The translations under genes and the position numbers were made by a program. DNA of 64,000 nt from Rehmannia glutinosa (Eukaryota; Streptophyta; Magnoliopsida; Lamiales; Orobanchaceae): assembly GCA_016081115.2 (NCBI GenBank), contig CM071926.1, forward strand, positions 14,645,971-14,709,970, read 5' to 3'. Under the pieces are notes generated by a model. The model did no database searches, was not told where the DNA came from, and saw only the letters and a program-made list of their open reading frames with translations. Below, piece by piece: positions 1-11,599 of the stretch. Within the stretch, counting starts at the first letter, position 1, and every line of letters begins with the position of its first letter.

Positions 1-807
1 CGAGGGGACTCGGAATCTTGGCAAAGAATAGGTGCGGCTTCTTTTCCTCAATCTTGGATTTCCACGGTATTCGGTGAACAACTTGATATATTCGTCAATA
101 TGACAAATATCCAGTAACTCAAGGCTATAGAGGGCTTGTTTATATTTCTTTCTTTTTTCATCCTCTAATCCCTCGAAATAACCTGTGCCGATGAATTGGA
201 TTTTGAATAGTTTTGCCATACCATCGACAATTCCTTTAAGTGATTCCCCTGATGTGACCGAACTTTTCGTACTAGCATCGGTCATATCCCAGGCAATCTT
301 CACCGATCCTTCAAGACTCATTTCAAGGAGTAAAATGAATGAATCCTTTGTAAGATCGAGGGTTCTATTTGAAATTCTCATAGTGAAGCCCATTCATCAA
401 TGAGAACTTCTCTGTTTTTAAAATGCTGGGATATCGATTTAACATCAACCCATACGGATGTATGGGGTCGAGTGCGATCTTCCATAAGGCGTCGATATAC
501 ATTCGGCCTTAGGTAGGTTATGCAGTTCTGCAAGAGGTTTCGACCTCCTGTTCTGACAGTGGATCACTCCCGGTCGTAAAATCCCGGCATGTGGCATCCT
601 CTCGTCCCGAGCTCCATGATGTGAACCCGTACTTTCTTCGACGTTAGGATTAACTGGTGGCGGTGGTGGAGGAATTGGTCTACCTTGTGGGTCATAGGTA
701 ACCAAAGCTGATTCCTCACCTGCGTTCATCTTTAAATCTACAATACCTAATCCTGAAGGATTACGCAGGTCGTGTAGATCTTTAAGATTCATCTTTTCCA
801 TATCCAT
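1..807 (-). pseudogene. retroelement coat/Gag-like protein, broken and running off the left edge
   Basis: This minus-strand reading frame starts at 807 and continues past the window start. The first part (807-445) has a proline run (PPPPPP) and ends at a stop just before 445. Coding sense continues to about position 385, where another stop and a frame change lie, and then an open frame runs from 381 to the window edge. That last segment is charged and helical, with a W-D-M motif and a KYKQALYSLELLDI stretch followed by an aromatic EYIKLF block. To me this resembles the coat/Gag region of plant pararetroviruses (Caulimoviridae) more than a Ty1/copia Gag. The family call is from memory of the pattern and is tentative; a Ty3-type Gag is the alternative. 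No protease or reverse transcriptase is visible because the window ends first. Confidence 0.42.
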
Positions 808-810
808 CTT

Positions 811-1176
811 TTAATTTTTGATGGATTTTCCTTTGATTAGAGCAATGAGTTTTTCCTCATCTGTCATCTTTCGTATAACTTCGGTTGGTTTCCCTTTTTG
901 GTGTAAATAGGGTACCGTCCCAAAATCAATACGTTTCCTTCCTCCAGGATGAACTCGGCTGTCCTCCAGGTTCTTGACTCGTTTGAATATCATGAAGGAG
1001 TTCAAGAGTTTCCTTCGATATTTCACCATCGTCTCCATCAGTTCGGATGCGATGAACTTGTCTTGGTAGATGAATATGGCGGTTGCCATAATTAGTGCAC
1101 CGTCTTCGGATTTCTCTAAGATCTTCGGAGATCTTAGACTTATCTGGAAGTATCTCGTTCCACTCTGGTACTCCAT
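811..1176 (-). CDS. small retroelement ORF of unknown function
   Basis: An open frame of 121 codons lies immediately upstream of the coat/Gag-like ORF; its stop is only four bases before that ORF's start. It is basic and hydrophilic with no membrane segment. A second overlapping frame (926-1231) starts with residues that read as if they belong upstream, so one frameshift near 1175 is likely and the original protein was probably longer. I do not recognise the family. Its place between a first small ORF and a coat-like ORF is like the middle ORF of badnavirus-type genomes, but I see no sequence motif that proves this. Confidence 0.35.
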   Translation of the reverse strand: MEYQSGTRYFQISLRSPKILEKSEDGALIMATAIFIYQDKFIASELMETMVKYRRKLLNSFMIFKRVKNLEDSRVHPGGRKRIDFGTVPYLHQKGKPTEVIRKMTDEEKLIALIKGKSIKN

Positions 1177-1202
1177 CGGGAATCATTGTTCGATGGGAAT
1201 TT

Positions 1203-1472
1203 TCATGAACCGTTTCTTGAAGGTTCATCAAGTGAACATATATAAGTGCGGTTAAGCATCAGCTGCCTATAGTATTCTGCTTTCGCATTTTGCATTGCCT
1301 CAAGGTTTCCCGTCGGCTCTGCCTGTTCCTTTTCTTCATGTTGGTATTCCCGATATGAAACCTGGTCAAGGTGTTCTTGTGCATACATCGTCAATATTTG
1401 TGATATGTCTGTAAGGGTACATCTCGGACATCGGTCAGGATCCATAATCTCGGAGTAATTTCTCCTCGCCAA
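1203..1472 (-). CDS. first small retroelement ORF of unknown function
   Basis: An 89-codon frame begins about 50 bases downstream (minus sense) of a primer-binding-like site. An internal ATG opens with MDPDRCPRCTL, which contains one CxxC pair; the rest is acidic and glutamine/glutamate rich and looks alpha-helical. It is the first of three tightly packed frames in the same direction. No known domain is recognised. Either it is a genuine small first ORF, as in some pararetroviruses, or it is the N-terminal part of a frame-shifted Gag. Confidence 0.35.
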   Translation of the reverse strand: MARRNYSEIMDPDRCPRCTLTDISQILTMYAQEHLDQVSYREYQHEEKEQAEPTGNLEAMQNAKAEYYRQLMLNRTYICSLDEPSRNGS

Positions 1473-1520
1473 TTGTTAATTACATAAATATAATAAATTT
1501 AACTAAAAGTTCTTAATAAA

Positions 1521-1539
1521 CCAAGAGCTCACGATACCA
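1521..1539 (-). other. primer-binding-like site
   Basis: Read on the minus strand, this starts TGGTATCGTGAGCTC and continues with TTGG. The first seven bases equal the start of the initiator-Met-tRNA primer site used by copia elements and pararetroviruses (TGGTATC...); the rest is altered. It lies about 50 bases before the first small ORF, where a primer site is expected. Confidence 0.45.
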
Positions 1540-2495
1540 TTTTTCGAGGATCGCAAGACCTTTGGGAGTATTCAAAGAAAATGCAATGAAATTTATCGTT
1601 CGGGTTGCAAAGTGTAACAACTTTAAAGTTTAGAGTGTAAACTACAAACCATCTTTCCTGAAACCAGGGGTAAAACCGGAATTTTATGCAAAGTGTAAAA
1701 TTTTGTGAAGTTTAGGTTGCAATCAGTAACTTTTCAAAGTTCGGGTTGCAAAGTGTAAAAACCCGTATAGTTTGGGTTGATTAAAAACGTTATCCCAATC
1801 CAAAACCGTTTGTTCATCTGCATCTATGATGTGTCCGTATTCAGGTAAACGTATTAACTCCCAACCCAATAATCAACCATTAATTGTGCAATAATTCCAA
1901 TTATCACACTAATCACATGAATCCATATAATACTAACGCAACAATCTTAATTTTGGTAAACCTTAATAATTATACGTGAAAACTAAAGAGATTACTTGTC
2001 TCTGATTAATTTATGGGGTGATAGAAAATCTTTTGCAGACCTCTTTCGAATCAATCGCGTTGGGGAAGTCCTCTATTTCTTCTCTTTTCTCTCTGGCCGA
2101 TCCCTCTCTCTCCCTAACTGTCGTCCTCTTCTCACTTCTATTTCTATCGTGTATTATGTGTTCTCTATATGTGTTTTGTGTGTCTTATATCTGTATTTTA
2201 ACCTCCCAATTGAACTAGGTTTTGGATATATGGGGTTATTATTAACTTACTAACAATATGGGCCAGATTTAATACTCTAAACTAATTAAAGGTCCAATTA
2301 TTCGTTATAAGGCCCAAATTAAATAAATTCTCAGTCTGATTAAAAAGTCTCTTTTGTAATCCATAATTTAACAAATTACTAACTATCTAGTAAAATTATT
2401 AATAAAGTCCTAATTCTCCATTATTATCCCATAAAATAAACTAATAACATAATCAATAAAATTCTTATTAAGGCATAAAAATTTGGGTCGTTACA
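1540..2495 (-). repeat. candidate 5' LTR or intergenic promoter region of the left-edge retroelement
   Basis: This is about 950 bases of AT-rich non-coding DNA between the primer-like site and a TGTAACGACCC start at 2495 (minus sense), a common start of plant LTRs. The end next to the primer site does not finish in CA, so LTR status is uncertain. Between about 1600 and 1775 a GGTTGCAAAGTGTAA-type motif recurs three to four times as imperfect repeats. If the element is a pararetrovirus, this would instead be its intergenic region. The two ORFs at 1996-2253 and 2018-2218 show no coding signal. Confidence 0.35.
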
Positions 2496-2675
2496 ATATT
2501 TATCTTGCGGAAAGAGTTTTATCTCGACTTCATTTCTGTCCAGACAAGTTGTAATAGATAGATTCTATTTTATTGTACTTTTCTATTTTTTTTTTTGTAA
2601 AAATTATTGTTGAAGGCTTCCCGTTGTAACCTATTTTAATAAACATAATCGCAGGTTACAAAAAGGATCCACAAG

Positions 2676-2800
2676 CCCTCATGGGATGGCCTAGTGGTAT
2701 ATAAGCCCCTTCATGGAATGACCTAATGATATAGAGTAGGTTCTTGTCTTCATGAGATTGAATATATCAGGGTTGAATACTCACTTCTACAATGTTTGAT
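2676..2800 (+). repeat. possible degenerate SINE (tRNA-like promoter boxes)
   Basis: GGCCTAGTGGT at about 2688 resembles the pol III A box of plant SINEs, and GGGTTGAATAC at about 2770 resembles a decayed B box at roughly the right distance. A related stretch (TGACCTAGTGATCGGG) occurs near 53831. No clear 3' tail or TSD is visible. Confidence 0.28.
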
Positions 2801-2839
2801 GGCATAAAACTTGTCTAGTGCAATTTATTAGGTTGGCCT

Positions 2840-3309
2840 TGTTGGAATAAACTTTAGTGAATAACATCACTTTAATCCAGGAGCGTTCATATCGAATTAT
2901 CAAGAATCAAAAGACTAGATTGCGGAAGCGTACCTGAATCCATAGCAGTTGAATCCTGGGATCTGGCCTTCTAGATCTACACGTCTCGAAGCTTTTCAGA
3001 GAACCCTTTAGTTTTCTCCGTAGGTTTCTTTCTGACGATGGGATAGCAGAATAGAATATCGTAGACGTGTGACCTAGGGACCATAACCCTTATATAACTG
3101 TGTTATATTCGGTACCCTATTTTAGCCCATCATTAAAACAGGGATAATCCATTAAGTCTCTACACATTAAAGGCCACACCCTATTAGATACATTAAAGCC
3201 CAATTCCTTAAACCTAATTTGATCACTTATAAAATGGGCTTAACCTTAATTGTGATCCACAATGCATAATTATTTCACATATAAGCCCAATGTTGGATTA
3301 TGATCAACA
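2840..3309 (-). repeat. 3' LTR of the copia element
   Basis: It aligns along its whole length with 8471-8942. It begins TGTTGATC (minus sense) directly after a purine tract and ends at TGTTGGAATAA (plus reading) beside the TSD. It differs from its partner mainly by short indel clusters. Confidence 0.9.
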
Positions 3310-3323
3310 ATCTCCCACAAGGC
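3310..3323 (-). other. polypurine tract of the copia element
   Basis: The minus-strand reading TTGTGGGAGAT abuts the TG of the 3' LTR. This is the usual copia plus-strand priming site. Confidence 0.75.
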
Positions 3324-3779
3324 TATATGTGTAACCTTATAATTATGTATTGTAAAAATAACCATATGAGCTCAACTTTGCTGTCATAATCAAATGTATA
3401 TGTAACCAATCCGGTCCATTAATCGTACCAACATAGGATCAAAGCGGCCTTCGTTACATTTATCGTAACTTTCGACCCATCAATGGTCACGTATCCCAAT
3501 ACAATTAAAGTCATGGATCATGATGTGGATGTGTAGCATGGAAATTTCATGCAATGTGATCTTAACATGCCTATTTCCAAGCTGGTCCACCTTACCTTAG
3601 TGAGATCAAACCATATGCGAGAATCAAAGTGTTAATATCTTTGAAACTTTATCTCTGCAGAGTAAAACCTTAATATATCCTTAAAGTGAAATGGTGAAAA
3701 ATGTGTCTACATTTAAAGAACATTATAATTACAAACTCCCACTAGAACTGAATATCCTTAAAAGCGTATATCTGGCGAT

Positions 3780-6700
3780 TTGACACCCATATGAACAACA
3801 AGTTCATGAAGCCCTTTGGGTGGCAATCCTTAGTAAACGGATCCGCAATTATGGAGTTTGTATCGATGTTCTATAGACATACTGTCACTTTGACTTATCT
3901 CTTTAACAATCGGGAACTTGATCTCTTTATGTTTAGTCTTCGTCGAGTTCTGTTGTTTGGAATATAGCATTCTTTGACTCAATGTCACAAACTTAGTGGT
4001 ATTTTAATACCATCTACATCTGTGACCTCATGACAAACTTTCGCAACTATAATCCATGATTTGGATGTTCCATAACACGCTTATGAATTCTCTACCATGG
4101 TAAAAGAGTCTATATTGTAGCTGTTTAGAACTCTTCCACAAATAGCGAGAAATACATAGTCCAACTTAAATACCATGTTATCTTGACATCAATAAAATCA
4201 GTCGGCATACTAAATGATCTCAAAGCTGATCCGACCTCGACATGTGAGCATGTAACTTTTCTTTATCCATAAGTACCTTAGACTTGTTTATTTGCTCTTC
4301 AAATATTGCATATTCACGACTTATTATATATCCGCCAAGCATCCCTACAATGTACACAATATCCAGCTGCGTACACACGATCATACATCGGACTCCATAT
4401 TCTTTGGCGTCACGGAATCTTACGCATTTTATTTTCCTTAAATCATTCTTAGGGCACCAATTGAGGTGAACTTGTCTCCTTAGCCATAGGGTTATGATTT
4501 GGTTTACAATCATGCATGCCATTTGAAGGACCTTTACGATATAGCTCTTTTGTGATAATCCAGTACTCGAGAATAATCTCATTGTATTTATATCCTAATA
4601 CAAAAGAGACATCACAAAAAACTTTCATCTCAAGATTCTTGTCGAAATCTCTTGGTGTTGTGCGATAAGCCTATATCGTTGATGGCAACCAAAATGTCAT
4701 CGACATACAAAACGAGAAACATATACTTGCTCCCACGAAACTATGATACATGAAATCATCGACCAAATTCATCTCAAAACCAAACAAGATGATCACTTGA
4801 TGAAAATCTAAATACCATTGCCCGGATATTTGCTTGAGTCCATAGATGGATTTCTTAAGTTTGCAAACCATATCCTTTGAGTCTTCGATACAAAGTTTTG
4901 GTTACACCATATAAATCGCCTCATCAATGTCACCATTGAGAAACGGCGTCTTTATTTCCATCTAATGTAACTCAAGATCAAAGTGTGCTACTAATGCCAT
5001 TATAATCTGAAAGAGTCTTTCAAAAGAAAGAGAGAAAGTCTCTTTATAGTTGATGCCTTAACTCGTGTAAAGCCATTTGCGACAAGGCGAGTTTTGTATC
5101 TTCCGTCATTGCCTCTTGAATCTTTCTTGGTATTAAATATCCATTTGCAACCAATGAGTTTCACACCTTAAGGCAATAGGAAAAGTTCTCGTCATTGTCC
5201 CTCATGGACTTAATCTATTCATTCATGGGCATCCATCCACTTAATGAGAGTTGGAACTTTCCATGGCTTGATAGAAGTTGATTAGATCATCTTCCATCAT
5301 TCAAATGTCAACCTCATTTTCTTGGAGAAATACAATGTAATCATCTGGCATTGCACTTCTTCTTTCCGTAGTGGATCTCCTTAATGGCATGAGTTCTTGA
5401 GGTTGTAGAGTTTGTTCATCGGAATAATTTAAAGCAGGAGGTTATCGAGCATTATCTTTATTTGTGTCTTGAACAAGGTCAGGAATGAAATTCCGATCAA
5501 TGCCAACAACACCTGTGGGAATATCGACGTATTCCTCTTCAAAAACAAAGTCCTTAACTCAATCTACCCCCGCAAACTCAACATCCTCAAAGAACCAGGC
5601 ATTTAACGACTTAGAAATAGCCTTGGTTGTGGGATCATAAAACTTGTACCCTTTGGACTTTTAAGAGTATCCAACAAAATAACAACTAATTGTCCTTAAG
5701 TCCAGTTTCTTCTCATTAGGCTTTGTAAGGCCTTGCATCAGCTAGACATTCCCAAACGTGCAAGTGCTTCAGACTAGGTTTCTTGCCTATCTAAAGTTCA
5801 TAAGGGATTATGTTAGTCGCTTTAGTTGGAAACCTTAAGTGCTTCTTCCTAGAGTGATTCTGGTAAAGTAGAATGACTAATCATACTCCTCACCATATCC
5901 TTAAGCATTACATTTTTAGTCCTTTAGCAACACTTATTCATAATGGCAAACCTGATTTAGTGTACTATGGGGCGATCTTGCATTCCTCTAGGAATTAGTA
6001 AGCGATCTAGCGTTGTTCACGAACCATCATATCTATCGTTGCATACACCACCACGATCAGATGTGATGTTTTAAATCCTTTTGTTGAGTTAATTCTCAAC
6101 TTCAGCCTTATAGAATTTGAACACGTCTAGTGATTGTGACTTTTCATGAATAATAACTTGTAGCCATATCTAAAATATCGTCTATGAACATTATTATATA
6201 TTGTTAACCATTCAAGCAACCATATGGAGCGGTCCACAAATATCCGTATATATAAGTTCTAAGGCATACTGAATCAATTAGCTACAAATATCTTTTGTTG
6301 ATTTGTTATTCTACTTAAACCTCGAGTACTTAAAAGTAGCGACTTATTGGATGAAACAATAATATCTGTCAAATAAAGGTTATTGTTAAGAACTGGAACT
6401 AACCAATTTTGAATCATGAGACAAGCTAAATTTTCAATTTCTGAATGAACATAAATAACCGAATTTGTCCAAAGTAGAAATAGAAGTCAAGTTCCAAATT
6501 AACGTCTCATCAAGATTCAAATAAAATCCGATCTTAACAATAATCTATATTTTCTATTATTTCAACCATAATTGTCTTGTTTTGCCTATTTTGATGTATC
6601 TTTCACCATCATTTAGCTTTTGGCAATGGAAACTCTTCTGAGATCTTGGTGTGAGTTGATGAACTAAAATCTTTCCACCATGTGTGCCAGGAAACTGAAG

Positions 6701-6900
6701 TTAAGTTAACCTCAAAACAAACCATAAGCGAAGCGTACCTTATCTTCATATTTTTAATTCCTTGCCTTTCATTACGTGAAGTTAAAGCGATGTTAGCCAC
6801 TTTTTGTCTCATATTGTGTTAACCTTTTCTCTTTACGGCGCTTGATATGAGATGACTCATTTAGAGAGTAAAACTCTTTTAGCGTCGACTCACCTTAAAG
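3780..6900 (-). pseudogene. copia pol polyprotein, multiply frame-shifted
   Basis: Readable blocks in minus-strand order: a GAG-pre-integrase segment around 6520-6280 (SISTLDKFGYLCSF); integrase C-terminal part around 5960-5640 (SMISHSTLPESLW, then KSKGYKFYDPTTKAISK); reverse transcriptase around 5400-4560 (VCKLKKSIYGLKQ at 4871, YVDD at 4693-4704); RNase H around 4500-3790, ending in an IADPFTK-type motif near 3850. The YVDD catalytic motif is intact but in a different frame from the block before it. At least ten stops or shifts separate the blocks, so no protein can be made. Subfamily is not assigned. Confidence 0.85.
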
Positions 6901-8444
6901 CGGCTAAGCGTGTGAAAAGATATCAAAAACTAAATGCACTAGCAAATCCTCAAAGCAATACGAGACATATCTATAACTTATTATGGATATTGCCTTTACT
7001 CTCATACATTTGAGATCATGTTTGTCAAAAGCGTACTAATCGAGCCTTTCGTTCTCGACAAATATTTTCTCAATATCCGCAAGAAATTCTTAGCTATTGT
7101 GACCTTTCTAGATAAAGTGTCCTTTTAACATAAAAGCTATATTGATCTTGTGAAATATAAGCGGGAATATTCAAAACTAAACTCAGAAAATAAACAATAC
7201 ACAAATCATGCTCACATAAATCTCGGAATCTAATAATAAATTCAAATAATGGTAAATCCCATCTCAAGACAGGCACTCCATTAATATTTCATCTTTGGAC
7301 AAAATATTAACTTGTAATTGACATCTTGGTGCGGTAATCAAACACGATAATAAGACCATATCAAACAATAAACCTTCCTTTGGGCGATTTAGTGTTCATA
7401 TGTAAACGAATAATTATCAGCGTTTATTACCCACGGTTGCACGTGCAATTCGATAAATATTCACCTTCCTTTGGGCGGTTAATATTCACATAAATTCTGT
7501 ACAATGACAACCTATTATATTTCAAAACAAATTAATTTACACAAGAGAGGTCACTTTGGTGACATGTTGTTTCAATTAATTCATCTCAAAATATATAATC
7601 CATACCATTATTCGAATTTAAAATTTAAATTCCAAGATCAAACTTAATTTAGGGTTTTCCATATTATTTGAGGCCAATTTTAAAAAATAAATAAACTTTA
7701 ATAAGCCCAAATTAAAACCTTTTTATTTAAAACCCTAATTTCCTTTAAACAATAAATGGGCCCTTAAAATAAATCTTATTAGTAGGTAGGCCCAAATAAT
7801 CCTTTATTTGTAAAAGAACCCAACGTCAAGGCATTTTCACAACAAAAAATCTAAATTTTCTGAAAATTCCAAAGTAACCCCAAAGTCCAACTTTTCTTGA
7901 CCAAAAGGCCATCTTCCTCAAACAACCAAATTCATGTTTAACAGATTTCAGTTTCTGCAATTTTTTTTTTTTAATAATAAATCCTAATTCCAAAACTTTA
8001 TAAATTGAAAGGCTTTACTAATCAGAACCAAGCACAACAATCTATAATCAAATTCAAGCCTGGTGGTGGTGGTTCTTTGCGAAGGCTCAACGTGAAGAGG
8101 AAAATAAGATCTGGGTTTCAATTTTGCAACCTTTCTTTTCATTTCTTAAATACATGCGCAGTTCCGCAAAAAAAAAACCACAATCTGAATACATACAAAC
8201 CGAAGAGGGGTTTACAAAAGAATCAACAGAAGGATTTATGAAACTCATTAATCGCTCAGAATCAATAACTATAACAATATTAATAGATATCCAAAAGAAA
8301 ATAAAATTATTTCCCGTATTCCAAATTGTGTGATTTGACAATTCATATATCCCAATATCCGAAACAATAATTCAATCAATAATAATGAACTGTAATACCG
8401 AATAGAACTACCGATCCAAAAAAAATTCGATTCTCAATAAATCA

Positions 8445-8465
8445 ATATGAAGTGTCACGATACCA
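8445..8465 (-). other. primer-binding site remnant of the copia element
   Basis: The minus strand reads TGGTATCGTGACAC, five bases inside the 5' LTR end. The first seven bases match the initiator-Met-tRNA primer site; the rest is altered. Confidence 0.6.
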
Positions 8466-8470
8466 CAAGC

Positions 8471-8942
8471 ATTTGGAATAAACTTTAGTGAATACATCAC
8501 TTTAATCGGAGCGTTCATATCGAATTATCAAGAATCAAAAGACTAGATTCGGAGCGTCTGCGAATCCATGCTTAGCGGTTGAATCGCGGGATGCGGCCTT
8601 CTAGATCTACACGTCTCGAAGGCACCGGAGGAACCCTTTAGTTTTCTCAAGTAGGTTTTTTTACGACGATGGGATAGCGAGAATAGAATATCGTAGCGTG
8701 TGACCAGGGGACCATAACCCTTATATAAGCTTTGTGTTATATTCGGTCCCTATTTTAGCTCATCATTAAAACAGAGGATAATCCATTAAGTCTCTACACA
8801 TTAAAGGCTCTACACCCTATTAGATACATTAAAGCCCAATTCTTTAAACCTAATTTGATCACTTATAAAATGGGCTTAACCTTAGTGTGATCGCAATCAT
8901 AATTATTTGCATATAAGCTAAATGTTAGATTATGATCCAACA
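8471..8942 (-). repeat. 5' LTR of the copia element
   Basis: Partner of 2840-3309. It ends (plus reading) in GATCCAACA at 8942, next to TSD GGCCT at 8943-8947. The inner end is degraded (ATTTGGAATAA instead of TGTTGGAATAA). Confidence 0.88.
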
Positions 8943-9217
8943 GGCCTAATTAGTCCTCTATTGCGTCAACTCCAGAGTTACTCGGTGTTCTCTCTTGTTT
9001 GATAAATTAATATTTCATTTCGTTATAATCTTGCACGTCACGAATTGTCTATATCTTATTTTTTTCAAACTTCTATATACTTTTAAAGAAGCAATCAAAT
9101 ATATTATTAAATTATTCTCAAAAAAATATTCTAAAACTTGATTACTAATTAAAAATAAATTAACAGTTATCAATCATCTATATATCTATATCTATATCTA
9201 TTAATATATATAGATAT

Positions 9218-9505
9218 ATATAGAATCAAATGTGGCAGGGGCTTATTGTGTGGCAGTATGGATCAATCTAAGCCATTAATCTGACAAATCTAAAGGCCCA
9301 ATTTTTTTCGAATTTTTTTTAATTTAATTTCCCCCAATTAGGGGCACAAAGGTCATTTTTTACACAAATTAATTCGGGTAGTTTTGGTAACCCCCCATAA
9401 CTCTATTTTTTGGGGATTTTAATTACTCCCATTCCCCCTTTTCATTCCACACTAGTTTCATCAAAATCCAAAACTCCCAAATTCTATTTCTCAAAATAGT
9501 AACCA
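9218..9505 (+). repeat. dispersed direct repeat, copy 1
   Basis: It starts after an AT microsatellite with AATCAAATGTGGCAGG and matches 10677-10962 over about 285 bases at roughly 80 percent by eye. It contains TCTGACAAATCTAAAGG and AAAGGTCATTTTTTACAC. It is probably the terminal region of a DNA transposon of the MULE type (see copy 2). The stretch 8948-9217 to its left is AT-rich with no gene. Confidence 0.6.
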
Positions 9506-10676
9506 TGAAATTTTCCCGCTCATTTTTTATTGCTATAAAAAGTAATAAAAGTCTAGAAAACAAAAGAGAAAAATATTTGTAATTCTATGGTTTCCAAATA
9601 TGTATACTGCATTAATTGGTTTTCCAAATATGCGTGTATACCGCATTAATTATTATAATACTCTTTTTTTTAGAAATTAATAATTTTTTAGTTTTTGATT
9701 AGTTTTTGACCTATAATATATCAAATTAATCATCTTTTTACGATATTTAGTTTGACACTCATATTATATATATAAAATAAAAAATAAATATAGTAAATAA
9801 AAAAGATATATTTACTCTAAATTTTATTTTGTAGTGGGTTTTAAAAAATTATGCATTCGGCTATTGAAAAATTTACATATTCATGTATTTTGACTGTTGT
9901 AATTTCTTATTTTAAGCAAATTGGATTTTCACCCTCAACATAATATGGAAGTTATGATTATGAATGTGAAATTATTTTGACAACAACTTTTATACTTTCT
10001 TAAATTAAATAAATAAAAATTTCTTAGTTTGAGTAAATCGGATTTTCACATAATGCATATTTTCCTGATTTAAAATAAATTATTTTATATTTTCATCTCA
10101 AAAAAATAATGAAGATCACTGTATAAAAAAAGTGATATGAATGCTTATATTATTATATAAGTTTTTCGGCATTTCTGAATCATAATTTAATAGTTAATAA
10201 TTTATTTTTTATTAACAAAAGCAATATTTATTTTATTTATTTTCTTACCAAAAAAGAAATTATGCTAGACTATTATATATGTTGTCATATTTTCTATTAT
10301 AAAAATATGAAAAACACAAAATATCCGATCATAATTTTAAAAAAATTCCGAACGATACACAACAAAATCTATAAAATAATCAATACTCCGAAAAGCTAAA
10401 CATGGAATATAAATCTGGACAATAACATTGAAAATAAAAGATTGTCTTACAAAAACTTGAATAAATATATAAATATATATAATTTTATATATCTGTGTAT
10501 TATATTTGAGAATATAATCCACCATAAATATTATATGAAATACGTGAAATATGAAAATCATATATATATGTATAATTCTTCATATTTATGTAGTATATCT
10601 GATAAAATAACCCAATATATAAATATTATATAAAATGCCTGAAATATTGAAATACAAGATATATATATATATGTGT
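9506..10676. other. AT-rich non-coding DNA between the two repeats
   Basis: About 1.2 kb of very AT-rich sequence with short TA runs. The ORFs here (10337-10561, 10442-10633) are mirror frames of low-complexity ATA/TAT sequence with no recognisable domain. I see no gene. Confidence 0.6.
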
Positions 10677-10962
10677 GTATAGGATCAAATGTGTCAGGGG
10701 GCTTACCGTATGGCAGTGTAGATCAATATAAGTCATTAATCTGACAAATCTAAAGGCCCAATTTTTTTCGATTTTTTTTAAAAAATTTAATTTCGCCCCA
10801 ATTAAGGGCATAAAGGTCATTTTTTACACATTAAATCAGTTAGATTTGGTAACTCCCCATCACCCTGTTTTTTTGGGATTTCAATTATTTTGATTCCTCT
10901 TTTCATTCCTCGGTGGTTTCATAAAAAACCAAAACTCCCAATTTTATTTATCTCTACTTCTT
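10677..10962 (+). repeat. dispersed direct repeat, copy 2, with a 5'-UTR-like continuation
   Basis: Second copy of 9218-9505, starting GGATCAAATGTGTCAGG after a TA/TG run. To its right (10963-11100) lies a TC-rich stretch and a good donor-like site (AAGGTAAGTG near 11095). That looks like a transposase leader exon, but no transposase follows. The same arrangement, terminal repeat then TC-rich leader, is seen in the MULE at 18562. Confidence 0.55.
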
Positions 10963-11364
10963 TTCTCTGTGTTTGGTCGACGACATCTCCTCCTCCATCT
11001 CAGTTTAGTTTCGTTCAAAAGTTCTCCACAAATTGTCGACAGAGACACACACTCTGCACATAGGGTGATTCCGATTCTTCAAATAGTTGGTTAAGGTAAG
11101 TGATAAGGGTCTTTTTATGCATGTTTTATGTGTATATTTGAGTATGATTTGAGTTATTTTATTGTTAGTTTCATAAATTTTTGATTATACATAGTTCACA
11201 TTACTCCGAGGTGCTTTTATTGGTATAGATTGATTATTTGGAGATGTTTTTGGTGAATTTTGGGTCATGGTTTCATGTCAAAACATACACGGGGGTTTCT
11301 GGATGCAAAAACACTCAAAATCACAAGCTAAACGCGTCATTTCAGGGTCTTTTCAGTCAAACAC

Positions 11365-11530
11365 GGGCAGGTTGTGCTTTTCAAGCACGGCCGTGCTTTT
11401 AGAAGTAAAAAACGAGCAATTTTTCGACCCGAGCGTACCAAACATGGCCAGGCCGTGCTTTTCAAGCACGGCCGTGTTGGGAAAATCCAAAATACGGCTG
11501 CCGTGCTTTTAAAGCACGGACGTGTTTTTC
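11365..11530. repeat. GC-rich palindromic cluster (AAGCACGGCCGTGCTT)
   Basis: The palindrome AAGCACGGCCGTGCTT appears near 11385 and variants recur up to about 11525. This makes three overlapping spurious ORFs on both strands. Such clusters are common in plant LTR-retrotransposon non-coding regions. Confidence 0.6.
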
Positions 11531-11599
11531 CAATCTGGATGTTCTTTTGGCGGAAATTATGGAAGCTTTCCCTTTTTGCTTTTTGACAACCTTTGAGCA

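Larger units (their letters stand above)
2840..8942 (-). mobile_element. full-length, decayed Ty1/copia retrotransposon
   Basis: Two LTRs of about 470 bases flank a broken copia pol on the minus strand. The 5-bp TSD GGCCT is perfect (2835-2839 and 8943-8947). LTR ends are TGTTG...CA. The 5' LTR is at the right; a primer-binding remnant and the polypurine tract stand in the expected places. The domain order on the minus strand is GAG-pre-integrase, integrase, reverse transcriptase, RNase H, which is diagnostic for Ty1/copia. Gag is not clearly recognisable between about 7000 and 8440; that stretch is AT-rich leader-like DNA. The element is non-autonomous because every domain is frame-broken. 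Confidence 0.9.
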
